Of a DNA stretch of 6,539 nt, positions 1 to 5,549 are shown one piece after another. The notes under the pieces are model-generated. The model was given only the letters and a program-made list of their open reading frames with translations. It was not told the origin of the DNA and made no database searches. The stretch comes from Rhodospirillaceae bacterium. GTDB taxonomy: Bacteria; Pseudomonadota; Alphaproteobacteria; UBA8366; GCA-2717185. The stretch's first letter is position 1. The number at the start of each line of letters is the position of its first letter. Location of the stretch: NCBI GenBank assembly GCA_002717185.1, contig PBDC01000057.1, positions 1 through 6,539 of the forward strand. The letters are read 5' to 3'. Both the position numbers and the translations under genes were made by a program.

Positions 1-1
1 A

Positions 2-109
2 GTTGCGGCGTTGGAGCAGGACCGGACGGGAAACATGCCCACTACAGAGACGTGTCCATGTATCATGCAATCTGTTCGTGATGATAAGCCTTACCGTCAC
101 CGCGCTTAA
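2..109 (+). CDS. Possible 3' end of an unidentified upstream gene (partial)
   Basis: A reading frame open from the left edge of the window ends at a TAA at 107-109. Its last residues read MQSVRDDKPYRHRA. The neighbouring + frame is also open from the edge, to a TGA at 79-81, so the choice of frame is uncertain. I recognise no family or motif. The only support is that an open frame enters from outside and ends in a polar, basic tail, which is common at protein C-termini. It could equally be chance in non-coding DNA. Confidence 0.15.
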   Translation, partial: VAALEQDRTGNMPTTETCPCIMQSVRDDKPYRHRA

Positions 110-661
110 TATGGCTTGGATCCTCGCTTCTGCCGACGCTATCAATATGTCGCAGTGTGGGGTTGTTGAGGAATTTCGGGGCGGAGGAACCGGCGCTCCG
201 TGGTCTTCAGGCTGCAGAATGCTCCATTGCCGCAATAGTTGCTTTTATAAGGTCGCCTTCGGTAACAGAATCATCGCGACGGTCTAGGACATAGCACTGA
301 GCGTGAAAAGCAAACCTATTGCATCCGACAGAAAGGGTAGCCAACTGGCGGGATAATGGAAGCGCTTAGTGCGCGTTTTATGATTGTCCGTTGCTCTTAG
401 CGTCTAGTGACGCGGTGTGGCGGATGCTCATCGATACGTGTATTGCCTTGGGATTTGGATTTGTTCGCTTGCTAAGCGGTACAATAGTTTCATAAATGAG
501 GATGCGTAATATATTTTATTTCAATTGGTTAAGGAAAATTTGAAGGAATTTGACGTACCCAGTGAGCGATTAAAGGGTTAGTGGAAACGTGACGCAGTTC
601 GGCTCTAGCATGAGTGACAGGGGTCGTGTCCGGCGATATTTTAGGGGTGGACCTTGGGGAC

Positions 662-685
662 ACGGATAGACGGATAGACGGAGAG
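662..685. repeat. Three tandem copies of an 8-bp unit
   Basis: The unit ACGGATAG occurs at 662-669 and 670-677, followed by ACGGAGAG at 678-685 with one mismatch. It lies in non-coding DNA directly after the GGACACG arm at 658-664. Short arrays like this usually arise by slippage. No function can be assigned. Confidence 0.8.
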
Positions 686-733
686 ATGACCAGTGCCATT
701 GAAAGGCAGTAAAGGCAACTGTGCGCAGGATGA

Positions 734-978
734 TCAGGACACCGAACCAAAACCAGGAATATGGGCGCCGCGCTCATGCTTCACGTGTTTTTCGGCAGGC
801 TCCTCGAATTCGTTTGGTGACCAATGATGGCGAATGCCGTGATGCGGGCGCCAATTGTCTATATCCCCGACCCCGGCTTCGGCGGGCATAATTCGATGTC
901 AGTCCGCGACGCTGAGGCCGTTTCCAGTGTTTGGGTCACCATAGTCTTTTTACTAGGCTTTCTTGCTCGGTGTCCTGA
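734..978. repeat. Perfect 12-bp inverted repeat pair bounding a 245-bp segment
   Basis: TCAGGACACCGA at 734-745 is the exact reverse complement of TCGGTGTCCTGA at 967-978, with 221 bp between them. The arms do not extend outward without mismatches, and no flanking target duplication is visible. The segment has no credible gene. The layout resembles a small non-autonomous element (MITE-like) or the remaining ends of a decayed insertion sequence. Chance is not excluded. Confidence 0.45.
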
Positions 979-1004
979 CGGACCGAAGCGTAATGTTCTA
1001 ACAT
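975..1004 (+). promoter_or_regulatory. Weak candidate promoter for the ABC-F operon
   Basis: CTGACG (975-980) and TAACAT (999-1004) each match four of six bases of the -35 and -10 consensus and are separated by 18 bp. Transcription would begin about 45 bases before the ATG at 1055. The -35 hexamer overlaps the right arm of the 12-bp inverted pair. A palindrome, AATGTT-CT-AACATT (992-1005), covers the -10 region and could be an operator, but arms this short are expected by chance in a sequence of this size. Confidence 0.2.
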
Positions 1005-1054
1005 TCGTTCGGCAAAGGCTTCACCGGCTGCTCGGTTGAGCCCGACTTAGGACT

Positions 1055-2932
1055 ATGCTGCACATCGATAGTCTCACATATCGCATTGGCGGGCGGGTTC
1101 TTTTCGAAGACGCGTCGGTCAGCGTTTCGAGCCGGCATAAAGTGGGGCTCGTGGGGCGCAATGGTGCCGGTAAGTCCACATTGCTGCGCCTTATTATGGG
1201 TGAGCTTGAGGCCGATAGCGGCGGCATTAAAATACAACGCAATACGCGTGTGGGCACGGTAGCACAACAGACGCCAGAAGGTGATCAGACGCCTCGCGAA
1301 TTCGTGCTCGAAGCTGATACGGAGCGCAGCGCGTTGTTGACGGAAGCGGAGACGGCAGAAGACCCAACCCGCATTGCCGAAATTCATGCGCGGTTGGCGG
1401 ATATCGGCTCGGAAACCGCCCCGGCACGAGCGGCCGCAATTTTGGCAGGCCTTGGCTTCGATGAGGAGGCGCAAAACTGGCCGCTGAATAGATTTTCCGG
1501 CGGTTGGCGCATGCGGGTGGCCCTTGCGGCGACTTTGTTTTCTAAACCAGATCTGCTGCTGCTAGACGAGCCGAGCAATCATCTCGACCTGGAGACTCGG
1601 TTGTGGCTTGAGAGCCACTTAGTTACTTATCAAGGTACGATCGTGCTGATTAGCCACGACCGGTATCTGCTGAACACTATCGTCGATACGATCGTTCATC
1701 TCGACGACCTGCGGCTAACCGTCTATCGCGGCGATTATGATCATTTCGAGAAGGAACGGCGCCAGCGCCAGGAGTTACGTGCGGCCGAATTTTCCAAACA
1801 GCTGGAACAGCGGCGGCACACGCAGGCTTTCATCGACCGATTCCGCTACAAGGCGAGCAAGGCGCGACAGGCGCAATCACGCATTAAGGCACTAGAGCGG
1901 ATGGACGAGCTGCGCCCAGTGCGGCCCGATCACGAGGTAGCATTCGATTTTCCCTACCCGGGACCGATGGCGCCCCCATTGATTGCGCTCGACAATGCGA
2001 GCGTTGGCTACTCTGAGGGCCAGCCGGTATTGAAACGGCTTGGCCTCACCTTGGATATGGACGACCGCATTGCCCTTCTGGGTGAAAATGGCAACGGCAA
2101 GACGACATTACTAAGATTGCTGATGGGCGAACTCAAGGCGATGTCGGGGGCGGTGCGTCATTCCTCTAAGATGCGGGTTGGCTATTTTGCGCAGGAACAG
2201 GCAGACGCTTTCGATCCAGACCGTACAGCACGCGAGGAACTTGCCTTGCGGATGCAGGGGGTGTTGGAGACAAAGCTGCGCTCTCATTTGGGCCGTTTCG
2301 GATTCACTCAGGACCGTGCGAACGTGAAGGTTGGGTCCTTGTCCGGTGGCGAGAAAGCAAAGCTTTTGTTCGCCTGCATCACGAGGCATGCTCCTCACGT
2401 CTTGTTGCTGGATGAACCGACCAACCATCTTGATATTGATTCCCGGCAAGCGCTTGTGGGCGCGATCAGCGCTTATGAGGGCGCGGTCATCCTGGTGACG
2501 CATGATCTTCACCTGGTCGAGCTGTGTGCTGATAGGTTGTGGGTTGCGCGTGACGGCACCTGCCAACCGTTCGAAGGCGATATCGCAGATTATCGCAAGG
2601 TGATCCTGGAAGGCCGTCGGGCTGCGCGTCGCCGTGTCTTCGATGATAGGTCTGATAATGGTGGCAGGCAGGGCCGCCGCAAGACACGACGGGCCAGTGC
2701 CAGCGCCAGGTCTGCAAGGGCATCCCAAAGAAAGGTGGCTGCGGCCGCTGAACGCGAGTTGGAATCATTAGCTCAAGAAAAATCCGTGGTCGAAGCCAAA
2801 TTGGCGGACCCTGCGCTCTATAAGGGCCCGGCGGTAGAGATCGCCCTGCTTAACAAGCAACTGGCTGACCTGGACCGTAAGATCGATGCGGCAGAAGCGG
2901 CGTGGCTAGCCGCAGAGGAAGCCATCGGTTAA
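1055..2932 (+). CDS. yheS: ABC-F family ATPase, YheS-like ribosome-associated factor
   Basis: A 625-residue cytoplasmic protein with two ATP-binding cassettes and no membrane segments, as expected for the ABC-F class. These proteins bind the ribosomal E-site region and relieve stalled translation rather than transporting solutes. Cassette 1 has Walker A GRNGAGKST (34-42), signature FSGGWRMR (147-154), Walker B with DEPSNHLD (171-178) and H-loop His201. The inter-domain linker (about 225-300) holds the basic, helical YIDRFRAKA-like stretch. Cassette 2 has Walker A GENGNGKTT (343-351), signature LSGGEKAK (429-436), DEPTNHLD (453-460) and His483. An Arg-rich hinge (about 521-560) leads to a C-terminal helical, likely coiled-coil domain (about 560-622). 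From memory, the linker, the FSGGWRMR motif, the C-terminal domain and the length (E. coli YheS is about 637 residues) resemble YheS more than EttA. The ATG at 1055 gives the usual family N-terminus; its Shine-Dalgarno (AGGA, 1049-1052) is weak and close. It is the first gene of the putative operon. Family certain; the YheS ortholog call is likely. Confidence 0.95.
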   Translation: MLHIDSLTYRIGGRVLFEDASVSVSSRHKVGLVGRNGAGKSTLLRLIMGELEADSGGIKIQRNTRVGTVAQQTPEGDQTPREFVLEADTERSALLTEAETAEDPTRIAEIHARLADIGSETAPARAAAILAGLGFDEEAQNWPLNRFSGGWRMRVALAATLFSKPDLLLLDEPSNHLDLETRLWLESHLVTYQGTIVLISHDRYLLNTIVDTIVHLDDLRLTVYRGDYDHFEKERRQRQELRAAEFSKQLEQRRHTQAFIDRFRYKASKARQAQSRIKALERMDELRPVRPDHEVAFDFPYPGPMAPPLIALDNASVGYSEGQPVLKRLGLTLDMDDRIALLGENGNGKTTLLRLLMGELKAMSGAVRHSSKMRVGYFAQEQADAFDPDRTAREELALRMQGVLETKLRSHLGRFGFTQDRANVKVGSLSGGEKAKLLFACITRHAPHVLLLDEPTNHLDIDSRQALVGAISAYEGAVILVTHDLHLVELCADRLWVARDGTCQPFEGDIADYRKVILEGRRAARRRVFDDRSDNGGRQGRRKTRRASASARSARASQRKVAAAAERELESLAQEKSVVEAKLADPALYKGPAVEIALLNKQLADLDRKIDAAEAAWLAAEEAIG

Positions 2933-2952
2933 GCAATCACTTCAAAATTGAT

Positions 2953-2959
2953 GGGAGGA
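2953..2959 (+). promoter_or_regulatory. Ribosome binding site of the alpha/beta hydrolase gene
   Basis: GGGAGGA lies 10 bases before the ATG at 2970. This supports that start over an out-of-frame ATG at 2948, which the site itself overlaps or follows. The 37-bp gap after the ABC-F stop shows no hairpin with a T-run, which fits read-through transcription. Confidence 0.7.
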
Positions 2960-2969
2960 CAGCAGCAGT

Positions 2970-3773
2970 ATGCTGACGGCGGAATCGGAACGGCCGCAGG
3001 TGGCGGTGAAAAAGTTGGGGAAAGGTACGGCATACATTCTGCTGCACGGCGGCATGGGATCGTGGAATCATTGGGCGCGCAACATCGATGCGCTGGCGGA
3101 ACATTTTCGCGTACACGCGATCGATTTGCCTGGCTATGGCGACTCGCCAGATGTCGATAAGAGTATGTCTGGTGAGGATTACAGGAGCCTCGTCTGCCGG
3201 GCTATCGACGAGATTATAGCGGATGAGGAGCCGTTCCACCTCACGGGTTTTTCCTTCGGTGGCGCACTGAGTTCCTGTATTGCGGCGCATTTTGGCGATC
3301 GCGTAAAAGGGCTCTCGCTGATCGGGTCTGGTGGTTTCGGCAAGCACGAAGGCCGTCCTCCCGTGAACACACGCAGTTACAAATCGGCAGGTGAAGACGA
3401 GGCGAAATATCGTGAGATCGTCCGCGGTAACCTCTTAGCTTTCATGCTGAGCGATCCGAAGACCGTTGATGATGACGCTATCTTTTATCATGGGGAAAAT
3501 GTCCGCCGCACCCGCTTCGACAGCCGCAAAGTTAGTTTGGGTGATACGCAGCGGACTGATCTGGCCAACATCACCTGTCCGTTGCAGCTAATTTGGGGAG
3601 AGAATGACGTTACCGCATACCCCTCTATTGAGGATCGTGTAATGATGTGCCGCGAGCGGGTGCCTAACCTGCGCATCGATGTAATTCCGGATGCCTCGCA
3701 CTGGGCGATGTATGATAGCGCGCAGGCGATAAACGCATTACTGCTCGACTTCCATCTGGGTTTGACGAATTGA
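2970..3773 (+). CDS. Alpha/beta hydrolase (serine hydrolase fold)
   Basis: A 267-residue soluble alpha/beta-hydrolase-fold protein of typical length, with no signal peptide. The oxyanion-hole motif HGG is at 26-28 and the strand/turn DLPGYGDS at 52-59. The nucleophile elbow GFSFGG (93-98) puts the catalytic Ser at 95. A cap region follows (about 125-195). The acid is Asp213 in WGENDVTAYP, and the base is His244 in DASHWAMY. The triad is therefore complete. The overall pattern resembles the MhpC/BphD-like group, which includes C-C bond hydrolases of meta-cleavage pathways, esterases and lactonases. The substrate cannot be told from the sequence. Neighbours are the ABC-F gene 37 bp upstream and an SDR 51 bp downstream. 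A hydrolase next to an SDR suggests two steps on one small molecule, but that is inference. No ring-cleavage dioxygenase is in view, which weakens an aromatic-degradation reading. Confidence 0.92.
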   Translation: MLTAESERPQVAVKKLGKGTAYILLHGGMGSWNHWARNIDALAEHFRVHAIDLPGYGDSPDVDKSMSGEDYRSLVCRAIDEIIADEEPFHLTGFSFGGALSSCIAAHFGDRVKGLSLIGSGGFGKHEGRPPVNTRSYKSAGEDEAKYREIVRGNLLAFMLSDPKTVDDDAIFYHGENVRRTRFDSRKVSLGDTQRTDLANITCPLQLIWGENDVTAYPSIEDRVMMCRERVPNLRIDVIPDASHWAMYDSAQAINALLLDFHLGLTN

Positions 3774-3811
3774 CGCTGCGCCCGCGGTAACGCACTCTGA
3801 ATGCGGCTAGG

Positions 3812-3818
3812 AGGAGGT
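3812..3818 (+). promoter_or_regulatory. Strong Shine-Dalgarno that fixes the SDR start
   Basis: AGGAGGT, a near-perfect anti-16S match, ends 6 bases before the ATG at 3825. An in-frame ATG at 3801 lies upstream of this site and would add eight residues (MRLGGGNP) partly encoded by the Shine-Dalgarno itself, so 3825 is the true start. This is the strongest ribosome binding site in the window and suggests high or independent translation of the SDR. Confidence 0.85.
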
Positions 3819-3824
3819 AACCCC

Positions 3825-4586
3825 ATGCGATTTCAGGATAAAGGCGTCATCGTCACCGGCGCTGGCGGTGGTATCGGACGCTCGGTTTGTCTCGAATTCG
3901 CTATGGAGGGTGCGATCGTAGCCGTCTGTGATGTCGATATCGCTATGGCCGAACGTACTGTAGAAGCGGTCGCCAAGGAAGGCGGCCAGGCGTATCCATT
4001 TGCCTTGGATGTGACCGATCCCGACGCGGTAACCGCTGGAATGGCAGAGGCGAAACAACAGATCGGTAGTCTTGATGTGCTGGTAAACAATGCGGGAGTG
4101 CGTGAGATCGTGCCGGTACTCGAACTCTCTTACGAGGAATGGAGCCGCGTTATCGGGGTCAACATTACGGGGGTGTTTCTATGCGCGCAGGCTTTCGCGC
4201 GGGAAGTGATCGCGAATGGAGGTACGGGCGCTATTGTCAATCTGGCGTCGACATTGGGTATCATGGCATCGCCGAACAGAGCGGCCTACACTGCCTCGAA
4301 ACACGCGGTAACCGGGCTCACGAAGGAAATGGCGATGGAGTTCGGTGAAAAAGGTATTCGTGTTAACGCTGTTGGGCCTGGCGTGATACGTACGCCGATG
4401 ACCGAGCGCTATTTCCAGTCGGAGGATTATGCCGACACAATCCGCAGCATCCACGCGCTTAACCGATGGGGCGAACCTCCGGAAGTTGCCAAGGCAATTG
4501 CGTTTCTGGCTTCTGAAGATGCGAGCTTTGTAACGGGTACGACTCTTTTGGTCGATGGTGGCTGGACAGCGGGCAAGAAACTTTGA
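3825..4586 (+). CDS. Short-chain dehydrogenase/reductase (classical SDR)
   Basis: A 253-residue oxidoreductase of classical SDR length that interconverts alcohols and ketones with a nicotinamide cofactor. The Rossmann glycine motif TGAGGGIG is at 11-18. Asp36 at the end of the second strand (VCDVD) points to NAD(H) rather than NADP(H). The adenine-ring stabilising motif is LDVTD (61-65) and NNAG is at 88-91. The catalytic tetrad is complete: Asn113, Ser142, Tyr155 and Lys159 in YTASK. A PG motif (GPGVIRTPM, 184-192) and the C-terminal FVTGTTLLVDGGW (235-247) are standard for FabG/gluconate or 3-hydroxy-acyl dehydrogenase-like SDRs. Sequence alone does not give the substrate. I chose the start at 3825 over 3801 because of the strong Shine-Dalgarno at 3812-3818. 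Its stop overlaps the next gene by four bases, implying translational coupling. Confidence 0.95.
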   Translation: MRFQDKGVIVTGAGGGIGRSVCLEFAMEGAIVAVCDVDIAMAERTVEAVAKEGGQAYPFALDVTDPDAVTAGMAEAKQQIGSLDVLVNNAGVREIVPVLELSYEEWSRVIGVNITGVFLCAQAFAREVIANGGTGAIVNLASTLGIMASPNRAAYTASKHAVTGLTKEMAMEFGEKGIRVNAVGPGVIRTPMTERYFQSEDYADTIRSIHALNRWGEPPEVAKAIAFLASEDASFVTGTTLLVDGGWTAGKKL

Positions 4587-5191
4587 AGTTGGGCATCGTC
4601 TCTGACCTGCATTGCAATATAGCAGGTCTGAACCGAGCGCTTGAACTTATGGGACCGGTGGATGACTTGCTGTGCTTGGGCGACAGTATCTTCGAATACC
4701 GATTTTCCAACGAAGTTGTCGGCGCGCTGCGGGATCACCGGTTCCGCACGATTAAGGGTAATCACGAAGAGGTTTTTTTGGGACCGCTAGGCGAGCGGGC
4801 CCGTTCTCGCGAGGGGATTGACCAGGAATTATTGCGCTGGCTAGACGAACAGCCCTGGCGACTTGAGCTGCAGTATGGAGATAAAACGGTCCTGATGGTG
4901 CATTCGACCGCTTGGGAGCCCTATGGTGAATACGTCTATCCTCACAGTCCGAGTCTGGCGCGGTTTGGCAAAGTTGATGCGGATTTCGTGCTGTTCGGTC
5001 ACACGCATCAGCAGCTTGTAGAGCGTTTTGGTAGGGTTCTCGTGATCAATCCGGGTTCGGCGGGCGACGGCCGCGATCCGCGTAATGATCGGCAGCTGAG
5101 CTGCGCCGTACTGGACACGAAAACCGCTGAGGCAAAAATCATCAATTTTCCCGATCCGGCGCGCGCAGGTTTGGCCGTCGCTACGGGCTGA
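4583..5191 (+). CDS. Metallophosphoesterase, YfcE/MJ0936-type, TTG start
   Basis: A 202-residue calcineurin-like phosphoesterase. The dinuclear metal-site motifs appear in order: DLH (Asp8, His10), GD (Asp34), GNHE (Asn60, His61), His107 in MVHS, and GHTH (His140, His142). NPGSAG (156-161) is typical of the YfcE/MJ0936 group. Members hydrolyse phosphodiesters or phosphomonoesters with Mn or similar metals; the physiological substrate is often unknown. The start is a TTG inside the overlap TTGA with the SDR stop. The next in-frame Met (residue 24) would delete the first metal ligands, and no ATG or GTG lies nearby upstream, so TTG is required. No good Shine-Dalgarno precedes it, consistent with termination-reinitiation from the SDR. 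It is the last gene before a 358-bp gap. A role in phosphate or nucleotide turnover near ppk1 is possible but not shown. Confidence 0.93.
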   Translation: MKLGIVSDLHCNIAGLNRALELMGPVDDLLCLGDSIFEYRFSNEVVGALRDHRFRTIKGNHEEVFLGPLGERARSREGIDQELLRWLDEQPWRLELQYGDKTVLMVHSTAWEPYGEYVYPHSPSLARFGKVDADFVLFGHTHQQLVERFGRVLVINPGSAGDGRDPRNDRQLSCAVLDTKTAEAKIINFPDPARAGLAVATG

Positions 5192-5196
5192 TTGGT

Positions 5197-5214
5197 CTAA
5201 CCCTAACTCTAACC
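5197..5214. repeat. Three tandem hexamers, CTAACC-like
   Basis: CTAACC (5197-5202), CTAACT (5203-5208) and CTAACC (5209-5214) begin six bases after the phosphoesterase stop. The unit resembles a eukaryotic telomere-type repeat, but three copies in a bacterial intergenic region are most simply a small slippage array. Confidence 0.7.
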
Positions 5215-5238
5215 CGCTGTTTACCGATGCGGTTACGC

Positions 5239-5281
5239 CTGCTTAAAGCAGATTAACCTTGAGCTGCAGCTTTTCGATTTT
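5239..5281 (+). terminator. Candidate terminator of the ABC-F to phosphoesterase operon
   Basis: Two palindromes, CTGCTT-A-AAGCAG (5239-5251) and AGCTGCAGCT (5262-5271), are followed by TTTTCGATTTT (5271-5281). A longer pairing of AAAGC (5245-5249) with GCTTT (5269-5273) is also possible. The stems are short and the T-run is interrupted, so any intrinsic terminator here is weak. Its place, 50 bp after the last operon gene, fits. Confidence 0.25.
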
Positions 5282-5491
5282 GATTAGTCCAGAAGCATTC
5301 CAGTCTAAGATAAGAAACGCCGGGACCAAGGTTTGATAGTTTAACTTAGGCAGGCCAGCGTCTCAGCGCCACCAACGAATGCCGATCGACGTGGGCTACT
5401 TGGCAAATTTTGTAGCTCGCACCTAGTTACGTGTTTTCTGAAGAATGAATGATTTTGTTTCGGCAGATCAATTGCGTAGAACGTAACTTGT

Positions 5492-5521
5492 TTGTCACGC
5501 TGTCAAATTACGGATTAAGAT
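5492..5521 (+). promoter_or_regulatory. Candidate ppk1 promoter with a TGTCA repeat
   Basis: TTGTCA (5492-5497, five of six matches to the -35 consensus) is followed after 18 bp by TAAGAT (5516-5521, four of six to -10). Transcription would start about 20 bases before the ATG at 5550. CTGTCA at 5500-5505 repeats the -35 hexamer with an 8-bp period. Pho boxes bound by PhoB contain CTGTCA-type direct repeats but with an 11-bp period, so phosphate control is only a suggestion. Confidence 0.3.
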
Positions 5522-5549
5522 GTAACCGGTTAGTTTCGGGCAATGTGAT

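Larger units (their letters stand above)
110..1054. other. Gene-poor region upstream of the ABC-F operon
   Basis: About 950 bases without a supportable gene. The open frames here are short, lack good ribosome binding sites and give low-complexity or Cys/Arg-rich translations unlike real proteins. The stretch around 480-550 is clearly richer in A and T than the downstream genes. Structures seen include a hairpin-capable GCGTC-TAGT-GACGC at 400-413, a TACAAT hexamer at 480-485 with no gene after it, an 8-bp tandem repeat at 662-685, and 7-bp arms CGTGTCC (625-631) and GGACACG (658-664). There is also a 12-bp inverted pair at 734-745 and 967-978. The region may be decayed accessory DNA or insertion-sequence debris, but no transposase remnant can be identified. 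Confidence 0.6.
5192..5549. other. Intergenic region between the operon and ppk1
   Basis: No gene seen on either strand. The first part carries the CTAACC-like hexamer triplet (5197-5214) and palindromes CTGCTT-A-AAGCAG (5239-5251) and AGCTGCAGCT (5262-5271). The middle, about 5290-5450, shows nothing recognisable. The last 60 bases contain a possible ppk1 promoter with two TGTCA copies. Confidence 0.7.

Noticed and set aside
3..287. 94-codon open frame on the + strand
   Set aside because: The translation is rich in Cys, Arg and Gly with no recognisable fold, the start has no Shine-Dalgarno, and the frame lies in a repeat-bearing gene-poor stretch.
362..379. GCGC-TTAGT-GCGC hairpin followed by GTTTT as a terminator
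   Set aside because: The stem is only four pairs, the T-run is short, and no gene is identifiable just upstream.
992..1005. Palindrome AATGTT-CT-AACATT as an operator
   Set aside because: Six-base arms with a short loop are expected several times by chance in 6.5 kb. It is mentioned only within the weak promoter entry.
824..1039. 71-codon open frame with one hydrophobic stretch, just before the ABC-F gene
   Set aside because: It has no good ribosome binding site and no family resemblance, and it contains the right arm of the inverted pair and the candidate promoter. A small membrane protein is not excluded but cannot be supported.
998..1474. 158-codon open frame on the - strand opposite the ABC-F gene
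   Set aside because: It is a shadow of the strongly supported ABC-F coding frame, which carries Walker A and other motifs at the same place.
2111..2728. 205-codon open frame on the - strand
   Set aside because: It is antisense to the second ATP-binding cassette of the ABC-F gene, and its translation has no domain pattern.
1055..2932. Antibiotic-resistance ABC-F (ARE) subtype
   Set aside because: The architecture, with an Arg-rich hinge and a helical C-terminal domain, matches the housekeeping YheS type. Nothing in the linker clearly indicates a resistance subtype.
3801..3824. Upstream ATG start for the SDR
   Set aside because: It would place the strong Shine-Dalgarno at 3812-3818 inside the coding sequence and add residues not expected before the Rossmann strand.
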